Positions 37,121 to 46,358 of a stretch of 64,000 nucleotides of DNA are shown here, piece by piece. Source of the stretch: Myxococcales bacterium (GTDB taxonomy: Bacteria; Myxococcota_A; Polyangia; Haliangiales; Haliangiaceae); contig JADJUF010000001.1 in assembly GCA_016717005.1 (NCBI GenBank), positions 1,364,001 to 1,428,000 of the forward strand, read 5' to 3'. Under the pieces are notes generated by a model that saw only the letters and a list, made by a program, of their open reading frames with translations, did no database searches and was not told the DNA's origin. Both the position numbers and the translations under genes were made by a program. Position 1 is the first letter of the stretch; each line of letters starts with the position of its first letter.

Positions 37121-37223
37121 GCCGCGGCGAACGCCGGGGATGGACACGCGGGATCGCGCGACTTACGTTGATCGCGGCGCCTCCGAGTCGGTTCGGACCG
37201 ACGTCGGGGCCACGAGGACGACC

Positions 37224-38147
37224 ATGACCATCGACCAAGGTGAGCTGCGCGCGCGGGGTGATCTTCGTGATCGCCCGCCGCTGGGCGCCGTGCTGGTCGC
37301 GACCGACTTCGAGCCCCACGCCGCGTCGGCGCTCGACCGGGCGCTCCACCTCCGGCAGGGCGGCGGCTCCACGCTCGAGCTGTGCCACGTCCTGGACGAC
37401 CCGTCCGCCCCGGCGGTCGCCGCGCGCCGCGAGGAGGAGGCCGCGCGCCAGCTCGAGGACGTGCGCGCGCGCGCCGCCCAGCTGCTGGCGGCCCGGGGCG
37501 ACGACCGTCGGCTGGTGGTCGCGCTGGCGCACGGCCGCGCGGTCGCGCAGATCGTCGATCGGGCGCACCACGGCCGGGCCGAGCTGATCGTGCTCGGCCG
37601 CCACGGCGCGCCCCGGCTCGGCGACGTGGTGCTCGGCTCGACGGCGGCGCGGGTCATCCGCACCGGCTCGGTGTCCGTCCTCGTGGTCGCCGCGCCGGCG
37701 ATCGCCGCGTATCGCCGGCCGCTGGTCGCGATCGACGGATCGCCCAGCTCGCGGCTCGCGCTCGAGCTGGCGGCGCGCGTGTGCGATCCCAGCGTGGTCG
37801 AGATCGACGTCGTCCACGTGATCGCGCGGGCGGGGCCGGCGACCGGCGACGAGGGGTTGATCGACCCAGGCCAGGCGATCGGGATCGTCGACGAGCGCCA
37901 CGCCCGGATCGAGTTCACGGAGCTCGTCGCGGGGCTCGAGGTCGCCGCGCGGTGGAACCTGATCATCCGGTCCGGAGACCCCGAGACCGAGATCCTCGAC
38001 GAGGCCCGGCTGCGCAACAGCGATCTGCTCGCGCTCGGCACGGTCGGCCGCACCGGCCTGCGCCGCGCGCTGATCGGGAGCGTCGCCGAGCGCGTGCTCG
38101 CCGCGGCCACCCGCGACGTGCTGGTCGCGCGCCTGCCCGGCGACTGA
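37224..38147 (+). CDS. Tandem universal stress protein (UspA family)
   Basis: 307 residues from ATG 37224. There are two Usp domains. The first (about 22-160) has VLVATDFEPHAASALDRAL and GRHGAPRLGDVVLGSTAARVI. The second (about 165-305) has PLVAIDGSPSSRLALELAA and GTVGRTGLRRALIGSVAERVL. Both contain the Gx2Gx9G(S/T) ATP-binding pattern, so both may bind nucleotide. It is probably a cytoplasmic stress-response protein. It stands alone between a beta-lactamase relic and the convergent STAND regulator gene. Confidence 0.88.
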   Translation: MTIDQGELRARGDLRDRPPLGAVLVATDFEPHAASALDRALHLRQGGGSTLELCHVLDDPSAPAVAARREEEAARQLEDVRARAAQLLAARGDDRRLVVALAHGRAVAQIVDRAHHGRAELIVLGRHGAPRLGDVVLGSTAARVIRTGSVSVLVVAAPAIAAYRRPLVAIDGSPSSRLALELAARVCDPSVVEIDVVHVIARAGPATGDEGLIDPGQAIGIVDERHARIEFTELVAGLEVAARWNLIIRSGDPETEILDEARLRNSDLLALGTVGRTGLRRALIGSVAERVLAAATRDVLVARLPGD

Positions 38148-38156
38148 CCGGCGCGC

Positions 38157-41100
38157 TCAGCCCGCGCGCTGCACGAACACGAAGTCGGGCGGCGGCTCGA
38201 ACCGGTAGCCGTCCTCGGTGACGCGGATGATCTCGGCGCCGTCCTCGCCGAGCAGGCGCCGGATGCGCATGATGTTCGTGAACAGCGCGGCGTCGTGGCG
38301 CAGCGGGTGGTACGCGACGTTCCAGACCGACTGGACGATGTCCTCCTTCGAGAACGTCTTGCCCGGCGCGGCCGCGAACAGGAACAGCAGCTTCTTGAGC
38401 AGGCTGCGGCGCCGCAGATCGGCCAGCTCGGTGCCGCGGCGCCAGATCGACTCGCGGACGCCGTCGACGGCGAGCGTCCGGGCCGGCAGGCGCAGCACCT
38501 CGGGATCGGCGTCGGCCAGCTCGCTGGCGGCGCCGGTCGCGTCGATGACCCGGAACGGCCGCGACGCGGTCAGGCCGAGATCGGTGAGCAGGCGCTGCGC
38601 GGCCTCGATCGCCTGCGGGGTCATGGCCGCGGCCGCGCCGCTGGCGGCGCCGGCGTCCTGGTCGGCGCCGGTCAGGCTGTCGAGCGAGACCGTCGCGGCC
38701 AGGCGCTCGACCGGCAGCCCGGCGCGCTGGGCCAGGTCGAGCGCGTCGCGCGCGTAGATCGCGGCGGCGGCCGGATCGTCGTCGTCGCGGGCCAGCGACG
38801 CCAGCGCCAGCAGCGCGTGGCAGCGCGGCCGCACCAGGCCGGCGGCGGCGGCCTCGCGCGCCGCGCGGCTGGCCTGGGCCCGGGCGCCGGACCGCTCGCC
38901 CTTGGCCAGCTCGAGCCGGCAGCCGATCACCAGCGCCTCGGCCAGATCGGCGGCGCGGCCGGCGCGCTCGGCGGCGGCCGCCACCCGGCGCGACGCGGCC
39001 AGCGCCCGGCCGATGTCGCCGGCGACGGTCGCGACCCGGGCCTCGCACAGATCGCGCGCGAACTCGTCGTCGGCCGGCGTCGCGTCGCGGGCGGCGTCGA
39101 TCGCGCCGGCGCGCTGGCCGGCGGCGGCCCGGGCCTCGGCCGCGAGCTGCGCCGCGCGCACGCGCGCGCGCGCCGGCAGCGCCGTCGACACCGCCAGGCG
39201 ATCGAGCACCGGCCGCGCGCGATCGAGCCGGACCTCGGCCAGGTCGACCGCCGCGAGCAGCAGCTCGGCGCGCTCGGACAGCGCGGTCAGGCGCGCCCGG
39301 GTCAGCGGCCCGCGCGCGGCGTGGGCCAGCTCGGCGGCGCGCGCGACGTCGCCGCGCCGCAGCTCGATGTCGGCGGTGTCGAGCTCGGCCATGAGCGCGC
39401 CCAGCTCGTCGCCGCGGGCCCGGCGCGCGCGCGTGATCGCGTTGCCGCGCGCGACCGCGCCCTCGCAGTCGCCGCGGAGCGCGTCGAGAGCGATCCGGCT
39501 GCCGGCGACCTCCTCGGCCACGGCGATGCTGTCGAGGCTGGCCGCGCGCGCGCGCGCGTCGTCGAGCGCGGCCCGGGCCTCGGCCAGGCGGCCCTCGTGC
39601 GCGAGCGAGATCGCGCGCCGGGCCTCGATCACCGTGGCGAGCTCCTCGCTGGCCGCGCCCGCCGCCAGCGCCCCGGCCGCGCGGGTCAACGCCGCGCGCA
39701 CCGCGGTCGGCCGGGCGTCGTGATCCTCGACCGCCGCCAGCGCCACCAGCAAGGCCGCGCGGGCCTCGGCGGCGATCGGCTCGTGCAGCGCGTCCTCGAC
39801 CCGGGCCCGGGCCGCGGCGCCGTCGCCGCGCATCAGCTCGAGCTCGATCAGCCGCGCCTGCGCCCGCGCGCGCTCGAGCTGCCCGTCGACCAGGGCCGGC
39901 GCCGCCGCGACCAACCCCTCGAGCACGCCGGCCGCGCCATCGACGTCGAGCGCCGCCAGCGCGAGCTCGGCCACCAGCACCGGGCGCACGCCGGTCGCGC
40001 CGGCCGCGATCCGCTCGTTGGCCTCGGCGACCCGGCCGGCCCGCGCGGCCAGCTCGACCTGGAGCGCCGCCAGGCCGGGCGCGGCGTGGGCGCCGATCGC
40101 CGCGATCACCGACTCGATCTCCCCGCCAGCGCCGCGGCGCGCGGCGGTCGCGGCCTCGCGCTCGACCACGGCCACCGCCGCGGCGATGTCGCCGGCGGCG
40201 AGCCAGTGCAGCGCGCACTCGCGCACGCGATCGACGTGATCGAGCGCGCCGACCGCGGCGCCGGCGCGGGCGCCCGGGGCCAGCAGCTCGGCCGCGGCCC
40301 GCTCGAGCGCCGTGCGGGCGTCGTCGTCGAGCGCCGCCAGCACCTGGCGCTCGTTGACCTCGTGCAGCCAGAACCGCCCGGCGCTGTCGCCGTCGACGAG
40401 CTGGCGCCCGACCAGCTCGGCCAGCGCGGCCTCGAGGTCGACGGTCGGGGTCAGCGCCGCGATCGCCGCGGGCTCGACCGGCGTGCGCAGCACCGCCAGC
40501 GCCTCGACCGCCGCGCGGGCGCCCGGCGACAGCGCGGCCGGGTGGCCGGCGTCGGCGCCGAACCGCGCCTGCGCGTACGCGCCGCGCAGGCCCAGCGGCA
40601 GGCTCCGGGTCTGCAGGATCGCCGGGCCGATCGCGCCGGCGGCGCCGCCCCGGGCCTCGAGCTCGGTCCACAGCGCCGCGGCGCTCGCGTCATCGAGCCC
40701 GCCCAGCTCGAGCTCGGTGTGATCGAGCTCGGGCGGCAGCCGCGGCATCTCGCGCGCCAGCACCAGCAGCCGGCCCAGCGCGCCCGGCGGCGGCGTCAGC
40801 TCGACGATCAGCCGGACCGCCTCGTCGCCGACCACGTTGTGGAGATCGTCGAGCACGACCAGCCGCACCTCGCTGGCGAGCAGCTCGGTCAGGCCGCCCG
40901 GCGCGCACCGCAGCCGCCGCTCGGCCCGGGCCCGCACCGCGCCGGCCCGCTCGCCCGGGAGGCACCGCACCACCGTCGCCTCGACGTCGAGCGCCGCCGC
41001 GAGGCGCTGGGCCAGCACGGTCTTGCCGGCGCCCAGCGGCCCGTGGACCACCGCGACCGGGGCGATCGTCAGCGATTCCCGCAGCGCCGCGAGCTCGTCG

Positions 41101-41174
41101 ACACGGCCGACGAAGGGCGGCACCGCGGCGGCGATCCGGGCGGAGGGCTGGAGCGTGGCGCGGCGGCGGGACAT
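38157..41174 (-). CDS. STAND-type ATPase regulator with C-terminal winged-helix domain
   Basis: 1005 residues from ATG 41174 (an upstream in-frame start at 41237 is possible). The NTPase head has PPFVGRVDELAALRESL, the Walker A GPLGAGKTVLAQRLAAAL and Walker B VRLVVLDDLHNVVGD, then sensor-type LLVLAREMPRLP. A very long Ala/Arg/Leu-rich helical repeat region (about 350-860) follows, of TPR-like arm type. The C-terminal ~110 residues (RRRSLLKKLLFLFAAAPGKTFSKEDIVQSVWNVAYH, then LFTNIMRIRRLLGED..EIIRVTEDGYRFEP) are an OmpR/PhoB-type DNA-binding domain. It resembles MalT/AfsR-like signal-integrating regulators with the order changed. Targets are unknown. Confidence 0.78.
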   Translation of the reverse strand: MSRRRATLQPSARIAAAVPPFVGRVDELAALRESLTIAPVAVVHGPLGAGKTVLAQRLAAALDVEATVVRCLPGERAGAVRARAERRLRCAPGGLTELLASEVRLVVLDDLHNVVGDEAVRLIVELTPPPGALGRLLVLAREMPRLPPELDHTELELGGLDDASAAALWTELEARGGAAGAIGPAILQTRSLPLGLRGAYAQARFGADAGHPAALSPGARAAVEALAVLRTPVEPAAIAALTPTVDLEAALAELVGRQLVDGDSAGRFWLHEVNERQVLAALDDDARTALERAAAELLAPGARAGAAVGALDHVDRVRECALHWLAAGDIAAAVAVVEREAATAARRGAGGEIESVIAAIGAHAAPGLAALQVELAARAGRVAEANERIAAGATGVRPVLVAELALAALDVDGAAGVLEGLVAAAPALVDGQLERARAQARLIELELMRGDGAAARARVEDALHEPIAAEARAALLVALAAVEDHDARPTAVRAALTRAAGALAAGAASEELATVIEARRAISLAHEGRLAEARAALDDARARAASLDSIAVAEEVAGSRIALDALRGDCEGAVARGNAITRARRARGDELGALMAELDTADIELRRGDVARAAELAHAARGPLTRARLTALSERAELLLAAVDLAEVRLDRARPVLDRLAVSTALPARARVRAAQLAAEARAAAGQRAGAIDAARDATPADDEFARDLCEARVATVAGDIGRALAASRRVAAAAERAGRAADLAEALVIGCRLELAKGERSGARAQASRAAREAAAAGLVRPRCHALLALASLARDDDDPAAAAIYARDALDLAQRAGLPVERLAATVSLDSLTGADQDAGAASGAAAAMTPQAIEAAQRLLTDLGLTASRPFRVIDATGAASELADADPEVLRLPARTLAVDGVRESIWRRGTELADLRRRSLLKKLLFLFAAAPGKTFSKEDIVQSVWNVAYHPLRHDAALFTNIMRIRRLLGEDGAEIIRVTEDGYRFEPPPDFVFVQRAG

Positions 41175-41324
41175 CGACCGAGGGCCATCGCAAGGCGCGT
41201 GCCGCCTCGGGCGCGCGACCGGCCCGGCGCAATCCATCAGCTTGCGACACCGTGCGGCGCCGGCGCGGCCCGATCTGAGACGGGCGCGCCTCGACCGCGA
41301 CCACGAGCGGGGAGTTTTGCCCCG

Positions 41325-41393
41325 GCGCCCGCGTCAGCGCCCGCCGCGCGCCCGCGTCAGCGCCCGCCGCGCGCCCGCGTCAGCGCCCGCCGC
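41325..41393. repeat. Three perfect 23-bp tandem repeats at the 3' end of the ATPase gene
   Basis: The 23-bp unit GCGCCCGCGTCAGCGCCCGC + CGC occurs three times without mismatch (41325-41347, 41348-41370, 41371-41393). The last copy contains the stop codon of the FliI/SctN-like gene, so the C-terminal end was duplicated downstream. A small hairpin (GGGG-AGTTTTG-CCCC, about 41308-41323) sits just beyond. Confidence 0.75.
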
Positions 41394-42854
41394 GGGCCAG
41401 CGCCACCAGGTCGGCGATCGTCGCCGCCAGCGCCGGGCCCGGCCCGCCGCCCTGGCGCAGGAACGCCTCGATCGCCGGCATGCGCGCGACGGCTTGATCG
41501 AGCGCCCGATCGCCGCCGGGCTTGTAGGCGCCCACCGCGAGCAGATCCCGGTGCTCGTCGTGGATCGCCAGCAGCCGCCGCACCGCGGCCGCGGCCGCGC
41601 GCTGATCGTCCGACGCCAGCGTCGTGAACATGCGCGACACGCTCGCGACCACGTCGATCGGCGGGAAGTGACCGCGCCCGGCCAGGCGGCGATCGAGCAC
41701 GAGGTGCCCGTCGACGATGCCGCGCACCTCGTCGGCGATCGGCTCGTCGAGATCGTTGCCGGCGACGAGCACGGTGTAGACCGCGGTGATCGAGCCGACC
41801 GGCGCGGTGCCGGCCCGCTCGCACAGCCGCGGCAAGAGCGCGAACACGCTCGGCGGGTACCCGTGCCGGGCCGGCGGCTCGCCCACCGACAGCCCGACCT
41901 CGCGCTGGGCCCGCGCGACCCGGGTCAGCGAGTCGACCAGCAGCAGCACCCGCTGGCCCTGATCGCGGAAGTACTCGGCGACCGCGGTCGCGGTGAACGC
42001 CGCGCGCACACGCGGGCCAGGCTGGGCGCGTCGCTCTGCGCGCACACGACGACCGTGCGCGCGCGCGCCGGCCCGAGCCGCTCGAGCCAGTCGCCCAGCT
42101 CGCGGCCGCGCTCGCCGACGAGGCCCAGCACGATCACGTCGGCCGCGGCGGCGCCGGCGAGCTGCGCCAGCAGCGTCGACTTGCCGACCCCGGCCGCGGC
42201 GAACAGCCCGAGCCGCTGGCCGACGCCGAGCGTGCACAGCCCATCGATCGCCCGCACGCCGGTGACCAGCGGCGCGGTGATCGCGGGGCGGGTCACCGCC
42301 GCCGGCGCGGCGCGCTCGATCGGCCACGGCGGCGCGTCGATCGGGTCGCCGTCGAGCGGCCGGCCCAGCCCGTCGAGCACGCGCCCGAGCAGCGCGGGCC
42401 CGCACGGGAACGACAGCGGCGCGCCGGTCGCGATCACCGCGGCGCCGGGGCCGACGCCGTGCAGCTCGCCCAGCGGCATCAGCACGACCGCGTCGTCGGT
42501 GAAGCCGACGACCTCGGCCGGCAGCGGCGCCCGCGCGCCGGTCCAGCTGGCGCGCTCGATCATCACGACCTCGCCGACGGTGACGCCGGGGCAGCGCGCC
42601 CGCACGGTCAGGCCGATCAGCTCGGTGACCTGGCCGCCCGCCGCTGGCAGCCCGGCCAGCTCGCGGATGCGCGAGGCCTCGGTGCGCGCGGCCTCGACCT
42701 CGGCCCGCGCCCGGGCCAGCTCGCGGCCGGCGTCGGCGCGCGCCGCCGCCAGCTCGGCCCGGGTCCGCTCGGCCTCGGCGGTCGCCGCCGCCCGCACCGC
42801 GCGCGCCTCGACCTCGGCGTCGAAGACCTGACCGTCGAGGATCCGGACCGTCAC
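41380..42854 (-). pseudogene. FliI/SctN-like type III secretion ATPase, frameshifted
   Basis: From GTG 42854 (overlapping the upstream stop) the frame encodes a ~75-residue Ala/Arg/Glu coiled coil, then the ATPase: VTELIGLTVRARCPGVTVGE, LGRPLDGDPIDAPP, AITAPLVTGVRAIDGL and the P-loop FAAAGVGKSTLLAQL. It breaks at SDAPSLARVCARRS near 42006-42010. The catalytic C-half continues in another frame (RAAFTATAVAEYFRDQGQRVLLLVDSLTRVARAQRE, GYPPSVFALLPRLCERAG, VAGNDLDEPIADEVRGIVDGH, VDVVASVSRMF). A CA dinucleotide duplication in CGCACACGCG explains the shift. The N-terminal coil looks like the FliH/SctL stator N-terminus, not usual in FliI. No other clear secretion genes surround it. The break may be a real mutation or an assembly error. 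Confidence 0.8.
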
Positions 42855-43654
42855 GGGCCGACGCTACCACGGTCGATCGCGCGCCGGATCTCGACGGCGC
42901 CGACCGGGTCGGGCGGGTCGTCGGCGAACGGCCCGGTCAGCTCGCGCAGCGCCGGCGCGCCGAGCGCGTAGGGCAACCGCTGGGCCAGCTGACGGTCGAG
43001 ATCGCCGCACCTCCGCACCGCCGGCGCGATCGCGCGCACGCCGGCGGTGAGCGCCGCCATCGGATCGGTCCAGTCGAGCCCGGCCGCGCGGGCCGCGGCG
43101 CTGCGGCGCGCGCCCAGGATCGCGGGTGCGCCAGCGCCGAGCGATCGGACCGCCGCCACCTCCCCCGCCAGCTCGCCGCCCCACGGCAGCCGCCGCGCCA
43201 CCGCCGCGTGCTCCGCCGGCGCGCCGGTCGCGATCGCGTGCGCGAGCTGGCGCCGACCGATCGTCACCAGCACCCGCGCCAGCGCCCGCGCCGACAGCCG
43301 CGGCAGCTCGATCAGCCCGGTGGCGGGGCCCGGCTCGGGCATCGGCACCAGGCGGCCGAGCGCCCGCCGGGCCAGCCAGATCGCCAGCGGATCGGCGCGG
43401 TCGCCCAGGACGATCGCCCGGGCCGCGGCGTCGAGGTCGACGCACGCGAGGTCGAGCCAGGAGCGATCGCACTGACGCCAGCCGCGCGGGCGCGCGGCCG
43501 CGGCCCCGGGTCGATCGAGCGCCGCGCCGCGGGCGAGCAGCGCCCGCGCGGCGAGCGCGTCGTCGCCGCCGAGCCGGGCCAGCGCGCCCGCCGCGTCGAG
43601 CCGCCCGGCCGCGATCGCCAGCGCCTCCGCCACGTGGGCGGGGGCCGCGATCAC
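42851..43654 (-). CDS. Uncharacterised protein next to the FliI/SctN-like ATPase
   Basis: 267 residues from GTG 43654, overlapping the acyl-CoA-ligase-like gene stop (GTGA) and the ATPase start. It is Ala/Arg/Leu-rich and mostly helical, with no signal peptide or membrane segment and no motif I can name (AIWLARRALGRLVPMPEPGP, ARVLVTIGRRQLAHAIATGA). Coupling to the ATPase suggests a cytoplasmic component of the same apparatus, perhaps a sorting-platform SctK-like protein; that is a guess from position and composition. Confidence 0.55.
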   Translation of the reverse strand: MIAAPAHVAEALAIAAGRLDAAGALARLGGDDALAARALLARGAALDRPGAAAARPRGWRQCDRSWLDLACVDLDAAARAIVLGDRADPLAIWLARRALGRLVPMPEPGPATGLIELPRLSARALARVLVTIGRRQLAHAIATGAPAEHAAVARRLPWGGELAGEVAAVRSLGAGAPAILGARRSAAARAAGLDWTDPMAALTAGVRAIAPAVRRCGDLDRQLAQRLPYALGAPALRELTGPFADDPPDPVGAVEIRRAIDRGSVGP

Positions 43655-45222
43655 GCCACGCCGGTCTCGGCTCGTCGACGCCGCCGGGTCGGCCGCAGCT
43701 TGTAGCGCAGGAGCCGCCCGCCAGGGCCGCGCGGCAGCGCGTCGATGAACTCGATCCAGCGCGGGTACTTGTACGGCGCCAGGGTCTGCTTGACGAACTC
43801 GCGCAGCTCGGTCTCGAGCTCGGGCGTGGCGGTGTGGCCGACGTTGACCACGACGAACGCCAGCGGCTTGATCAGGCCGTCCTCGTCACCGACGCCGACC
43901 ACCGCCGCCTCCCACACCGCGTCGTGCGAGATCAGCGCGCGCTCGACCTCGGCCGGCGCGACCCACTTGCCGCCGACCTTGAACAGGTCGTCGGTGCGGC
44001 CACAGTGGTGGAACACGCCGCGGCCGTCGACCAGGAACCGATCGCGGGTGGTGAGCCAGCCGTCGACGTCGACCGCCGGCGTCGCCAGCCCGGTCCAGTA
44101 GCCGGCGCACATCGACGGCGCGCGCACCTGCAGCGTGCCGATCTCGTCGGGCCCGACCGTGCGGCCGTCGTCGTCGACGACCCGGGCCTCGATCCCGGCC
44201 AGCGGCCGCCCGCACGCGCCCGAGCGATCGTCGTCGGCGACGATCCCGGCCAGCGCGATCTGCAGCACCTCGGTGATGCCGTAGCCGACCTCGACCGCGA
44301 CGCCGAGCGCGGCGCGGATGCGCGGCACCAGCTTGTCGGGCATGCCCTCGCCGCCGGCGATCGCGCGCCGGACCTGGGCCAGCGGCGGCGGCGCGGCGGC
44401 CGCGGCCACGTCGCGCGCCAGCTGGCCGTAGATCGACGGGGTGGCCAGGAAGTAGTCGGGCGCGAACGCCGCGATCGCCGCCAGCAGCGCGCGCGAGTGC
44501 GGCTGGGCCGGCAGCAGCAGCGAGCGCGCGCCGGCGAGCAGCGGGAACAGCAGCCCGGCGCCCAGCCCGAACGCGGTCGACATCCGCGCCACCGCGAACA
44601 CCCGCTGGCCCGGCACGAGGCCGAGGTAGCTGACCGCGAACGATTCGTAGGCCGCGAGCGGGCTGGCGTGATCGTGGCGCACGCCGAACGCGTCGTCGGC
44701 GAACCCCGCCGAGTACAGGAGCAGCGCCTCGTCGGTGGTCGCGACCGCGACCGCGGCCGCGGGCTTGGCCGCCGCGCACAGGGCCCGGATGTCGCGCTCG
44801 CCGGCCGCGCGCGGGTGGAAGCACAGCACGTCGCGCAGCGCCGGCAGGTGGCCCCTGATCGCGTCGAGCGCGGGCTCGAGCTCACCGTCGACGATCGCCA
44901 CCACCGCGCCGGCGTGGCCGAGCGACTCGCGCAGATCGTCGGGCCGCGCCAGCTCGGACAGCGGCACCGCGACCGCGCCGATCCGCAGCACGCCGAGGAT
45001 CGTCGCGGCGGCCTCGAGCGTGTCGCGCATCAGCACCGCGACCCGCTCGCCCCGCCCGACCCCGAGCTTCACCAGCGCGCCGCCCATGCGCGCGACCTGA
45101 TCGGTCAGCTCGCGGTAGGTCCAGGTGCGGTCGCCCTCGCACAGCGCGACCTCGTCGCCGCGGCCCTGCGCCAGGTTGGCGTCGAGGAGCCGGGCCGTGA
45201 GGTTGTGGTGGCGCTCGACCAT
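43651..45222 (-). CDS. Acyl-CoA synthetase-like protein (benzoate-CoA ligase type) with degenerate catalytic motifs
   Basis: 523 residues. The ANL fold is well preserved: WTYRELTDQVARMGGALV, RVAVLMRDTLEAAATILG, GACGRPLAGIEARVVDDDG, GYWTG, GRTDDLFKVGGKWVAPAEVERAL, KYPRWIEFIDALPRGPGG. But the phosphate-binding loop, normally YSSGSTGxPKG, reads YSAGFADDAFGVRHDH, lacking the TG and Lys. The adenylation lysine of the C-terminal TGK motif is Arg (PGGRLLRYKLR, R503). Both changes hit essential positions, so it may be a pseudoenzyme or bind acyl-AMP without synthesis. It is coupled to an unknown gene and a type III-like ATPase gene, an unusual setting for a metabolic enzyme. Confidence 0.8.
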   Translation of the reverse strand: MVERHHNLTARLLDANLAQGRGDEVALCEGDRTWTYRELTDQVARMGGALVKLGVGRGERVAVLMRDTLEAAATILGVLRIGAVAVPLSELARPDDLRESLGHAGAVVAIVDGELEPALDAIRGHLPALRDVLCFHPRAAGERDIRALCAAAKPAAAVAVATTDEALLLYSAGFADDAFGVRHDHASPLAAYESFAVSYLGLVPGQRVFAVARMSTAFGLGAGLLFPLLAGARSLLLPAQPHSRALLAAIAAFAPDYFLATPSIYGQLARDVAAAAAPPPLAQVRRAIAGGEGMPDKLVPRIRAALGVAVEVGYGITEVLQIALAGIVADDDRSGACGRPLAGIEARVVDDDGRTVGPDEIGTLQVRAPSMCAGYWTGLATPAVDVDGWLTTRDRFLVDGRGVFHHCGRTDDLFKVGGKWVAPAEVERALISHDAVWEAAVVGVGDEDGLIKPLAFVVVNVGHTATPELETELREFVKQTLAPYKYPRWIEFIDALPRGPGGRLLRYKLRPTRRRRRAETGVA

Positions 45223-45258
45223 GCGCGCATCCTACACCAGCGTCGGCGACCTCGCGCG

Positions 45259-46179
45259 CTACCAGCCGACGATCGCCCGCAGGTACCACCAGCGCTGGTG
45301 TCGTCGCTGGAACCGCGGCAGCTCGGCGTAGAGCGCGCGCGCCGAGCGGCGCTCAGCGGCGGCGCCGGCGCCGTCCCCCTGGCGGGCCCGGGCCCGCGCC
45401 AGCTTGACGTGGCCCTCGAGGCTCGAGCTGTTGGTCGCCTGGAACTGGCGCAGCGCGGCCTCGGCCTCGGGCCACCGCCCGGCCTCGGCCAGCGCGTCGG
45501 CCCGGGCCAGCCACGGCGCGCCGTACCGGAACCGAGGCGCGGCCTCGCCCACCGCCAGGAACTCGGCCGCGGCGTCGGCGGAGCGCCCGGCCAGCGCCAG
45601 GGCCTGGCCCTCGAGCATGCGCAGCTCGAGATCCTCGGGCTCGCGCGCGCGCGCGGCGGCGAGGTGCGGCAGCGCCCGCCGCGGCCGCCGCCGCTCGATC
45701 CACATCATCGCCAGCTCGCGCCGGGCCACCGCGTTGGCCGGGTTCTGCCGCACCTGGGCCTCGAGCCCGTGCGCGCGCCGCGCGTGGCGCAGGTACTGGT
45801 AGGGATCGGGCAACCACGGCCGGGCGGCGACGCCGACCACGACGACGATCAGCACCAGCGGGTACGCCGTGACGATCGCCAGCACGACCGGCACCACCAG
45901 CCAGAACAGGTAGTAGCTGCCGGCGATGCCGCCGAGGCCACCGCGACCGCCGCCGGTCTGGCGCAGGACGTAGCCGCCGACCACGATCAGCAGGATCAGC
46001 GTCAGGCTCGAGCGCACCATCATCGCGGTGGCGCGATCGCGCGCCGGCGCCGGCGTCGGCGGTGGCGGCTCGGCCTCGTCGATGGTCGCGAGCTCGTCAT
46101 CGGCCGGCTGGGCCACGGCCGCCGGGGCGCCCGCCGCCGCGAGCACGATCCAGCACGTCACGATCAGCAACCACCGCAT
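45259..46179 (-). CDS. TPR-containing membrane protein
   Basis: 306 residues from ATG 46179. The signal-like start is MRWLLIVTCWIVLAAAGAP. An acidic/Pro linker is followed by two or three hydrophobic segments (SSLTLILLIVVGGYVL, YYLFWLVVPVVLAIVTAYPLVLIVVVVG). The C-terminal ~160 residues carry TPR-like pairs (NAVARRELAMMWIERRRPRRAL, DLELRMLEGQALALAGRSADAAAEF, EAGRWPEAEAALRQF). It ends with an aromatic/basic patch (FQRRHQRWWYLRAIVGW). Probably a membrane-tethered scaffold. It lies just downstream of cardiolipin synthase, separated by the duplicated 86-bp block. Confidence 0.68.
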   Translation of the reverse strand: MRWLLIVTCWIVLAAAGAPAAVAQPADDELATIDEAEPPPPTPAPARDRATAMMVRSSLTLILLIVVGGYVLRQTGGGRGGLGGIAGSYYLFWLVVPVVLAIVTAYPLVLIVVVVGVAARPWLPDPYQYLRHARRAHGLEAQVRQNPANAVARRELAMMWIERRRPRRALPHLAAARAREPEDLELRMLEGQALALAGRSADAAAEFLAVGEAAPRFRYGAPWLARADALAEAGRWPEAEAALRQFQATNSSSLEGHVKLARARARQGDGAGAAAERRSARALYAELPRFQRRHQRWWYLRAIVGW

Positions 46180-46184
46180 CGGGG

Positions 46185-46358
46185 CCGATGGTCCGCGACC
46201 GCCCGAGCGACCGCAAGCGCGGCGCGCGTCAGAGCAGCGGCGACACAGCAGCCGGGCGCTGGCCTGGCCCAGCCGATGGTCCGCGACCGCCCCGGCGACC
46301 GCAAGCGCGGCGCGCGTCAGAGCAGCGGCGACAGCAGCCGGGCGCTGGCCTGGCCCAG
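46185..46358. repeat. Tandem duplication (88 + 86 bp) of the cardiolipin synthase 3' end
   Basis: 46185-46272 and 46273-46358 are direct copies that begin CCGATGGTCCGCGACCGCCC and end GCTGGCCTGGCCCAG. They differ by a 2-base insertion (GACACAGC versus GACAGC) and a few bases in one run (CCCGAGCGACC versus CCCCGGCGACC). The right copy contains the last codons and stop of the cls gene, so the left copy is a duplicated gene end now in the spacer. Confidence 0.8.

Noticed and set aside
41300..42854. Flagellar or type III secretion gene cluster
   Set aside because: Only the ATPase is recognisable; the neighbours are not secretion genes.
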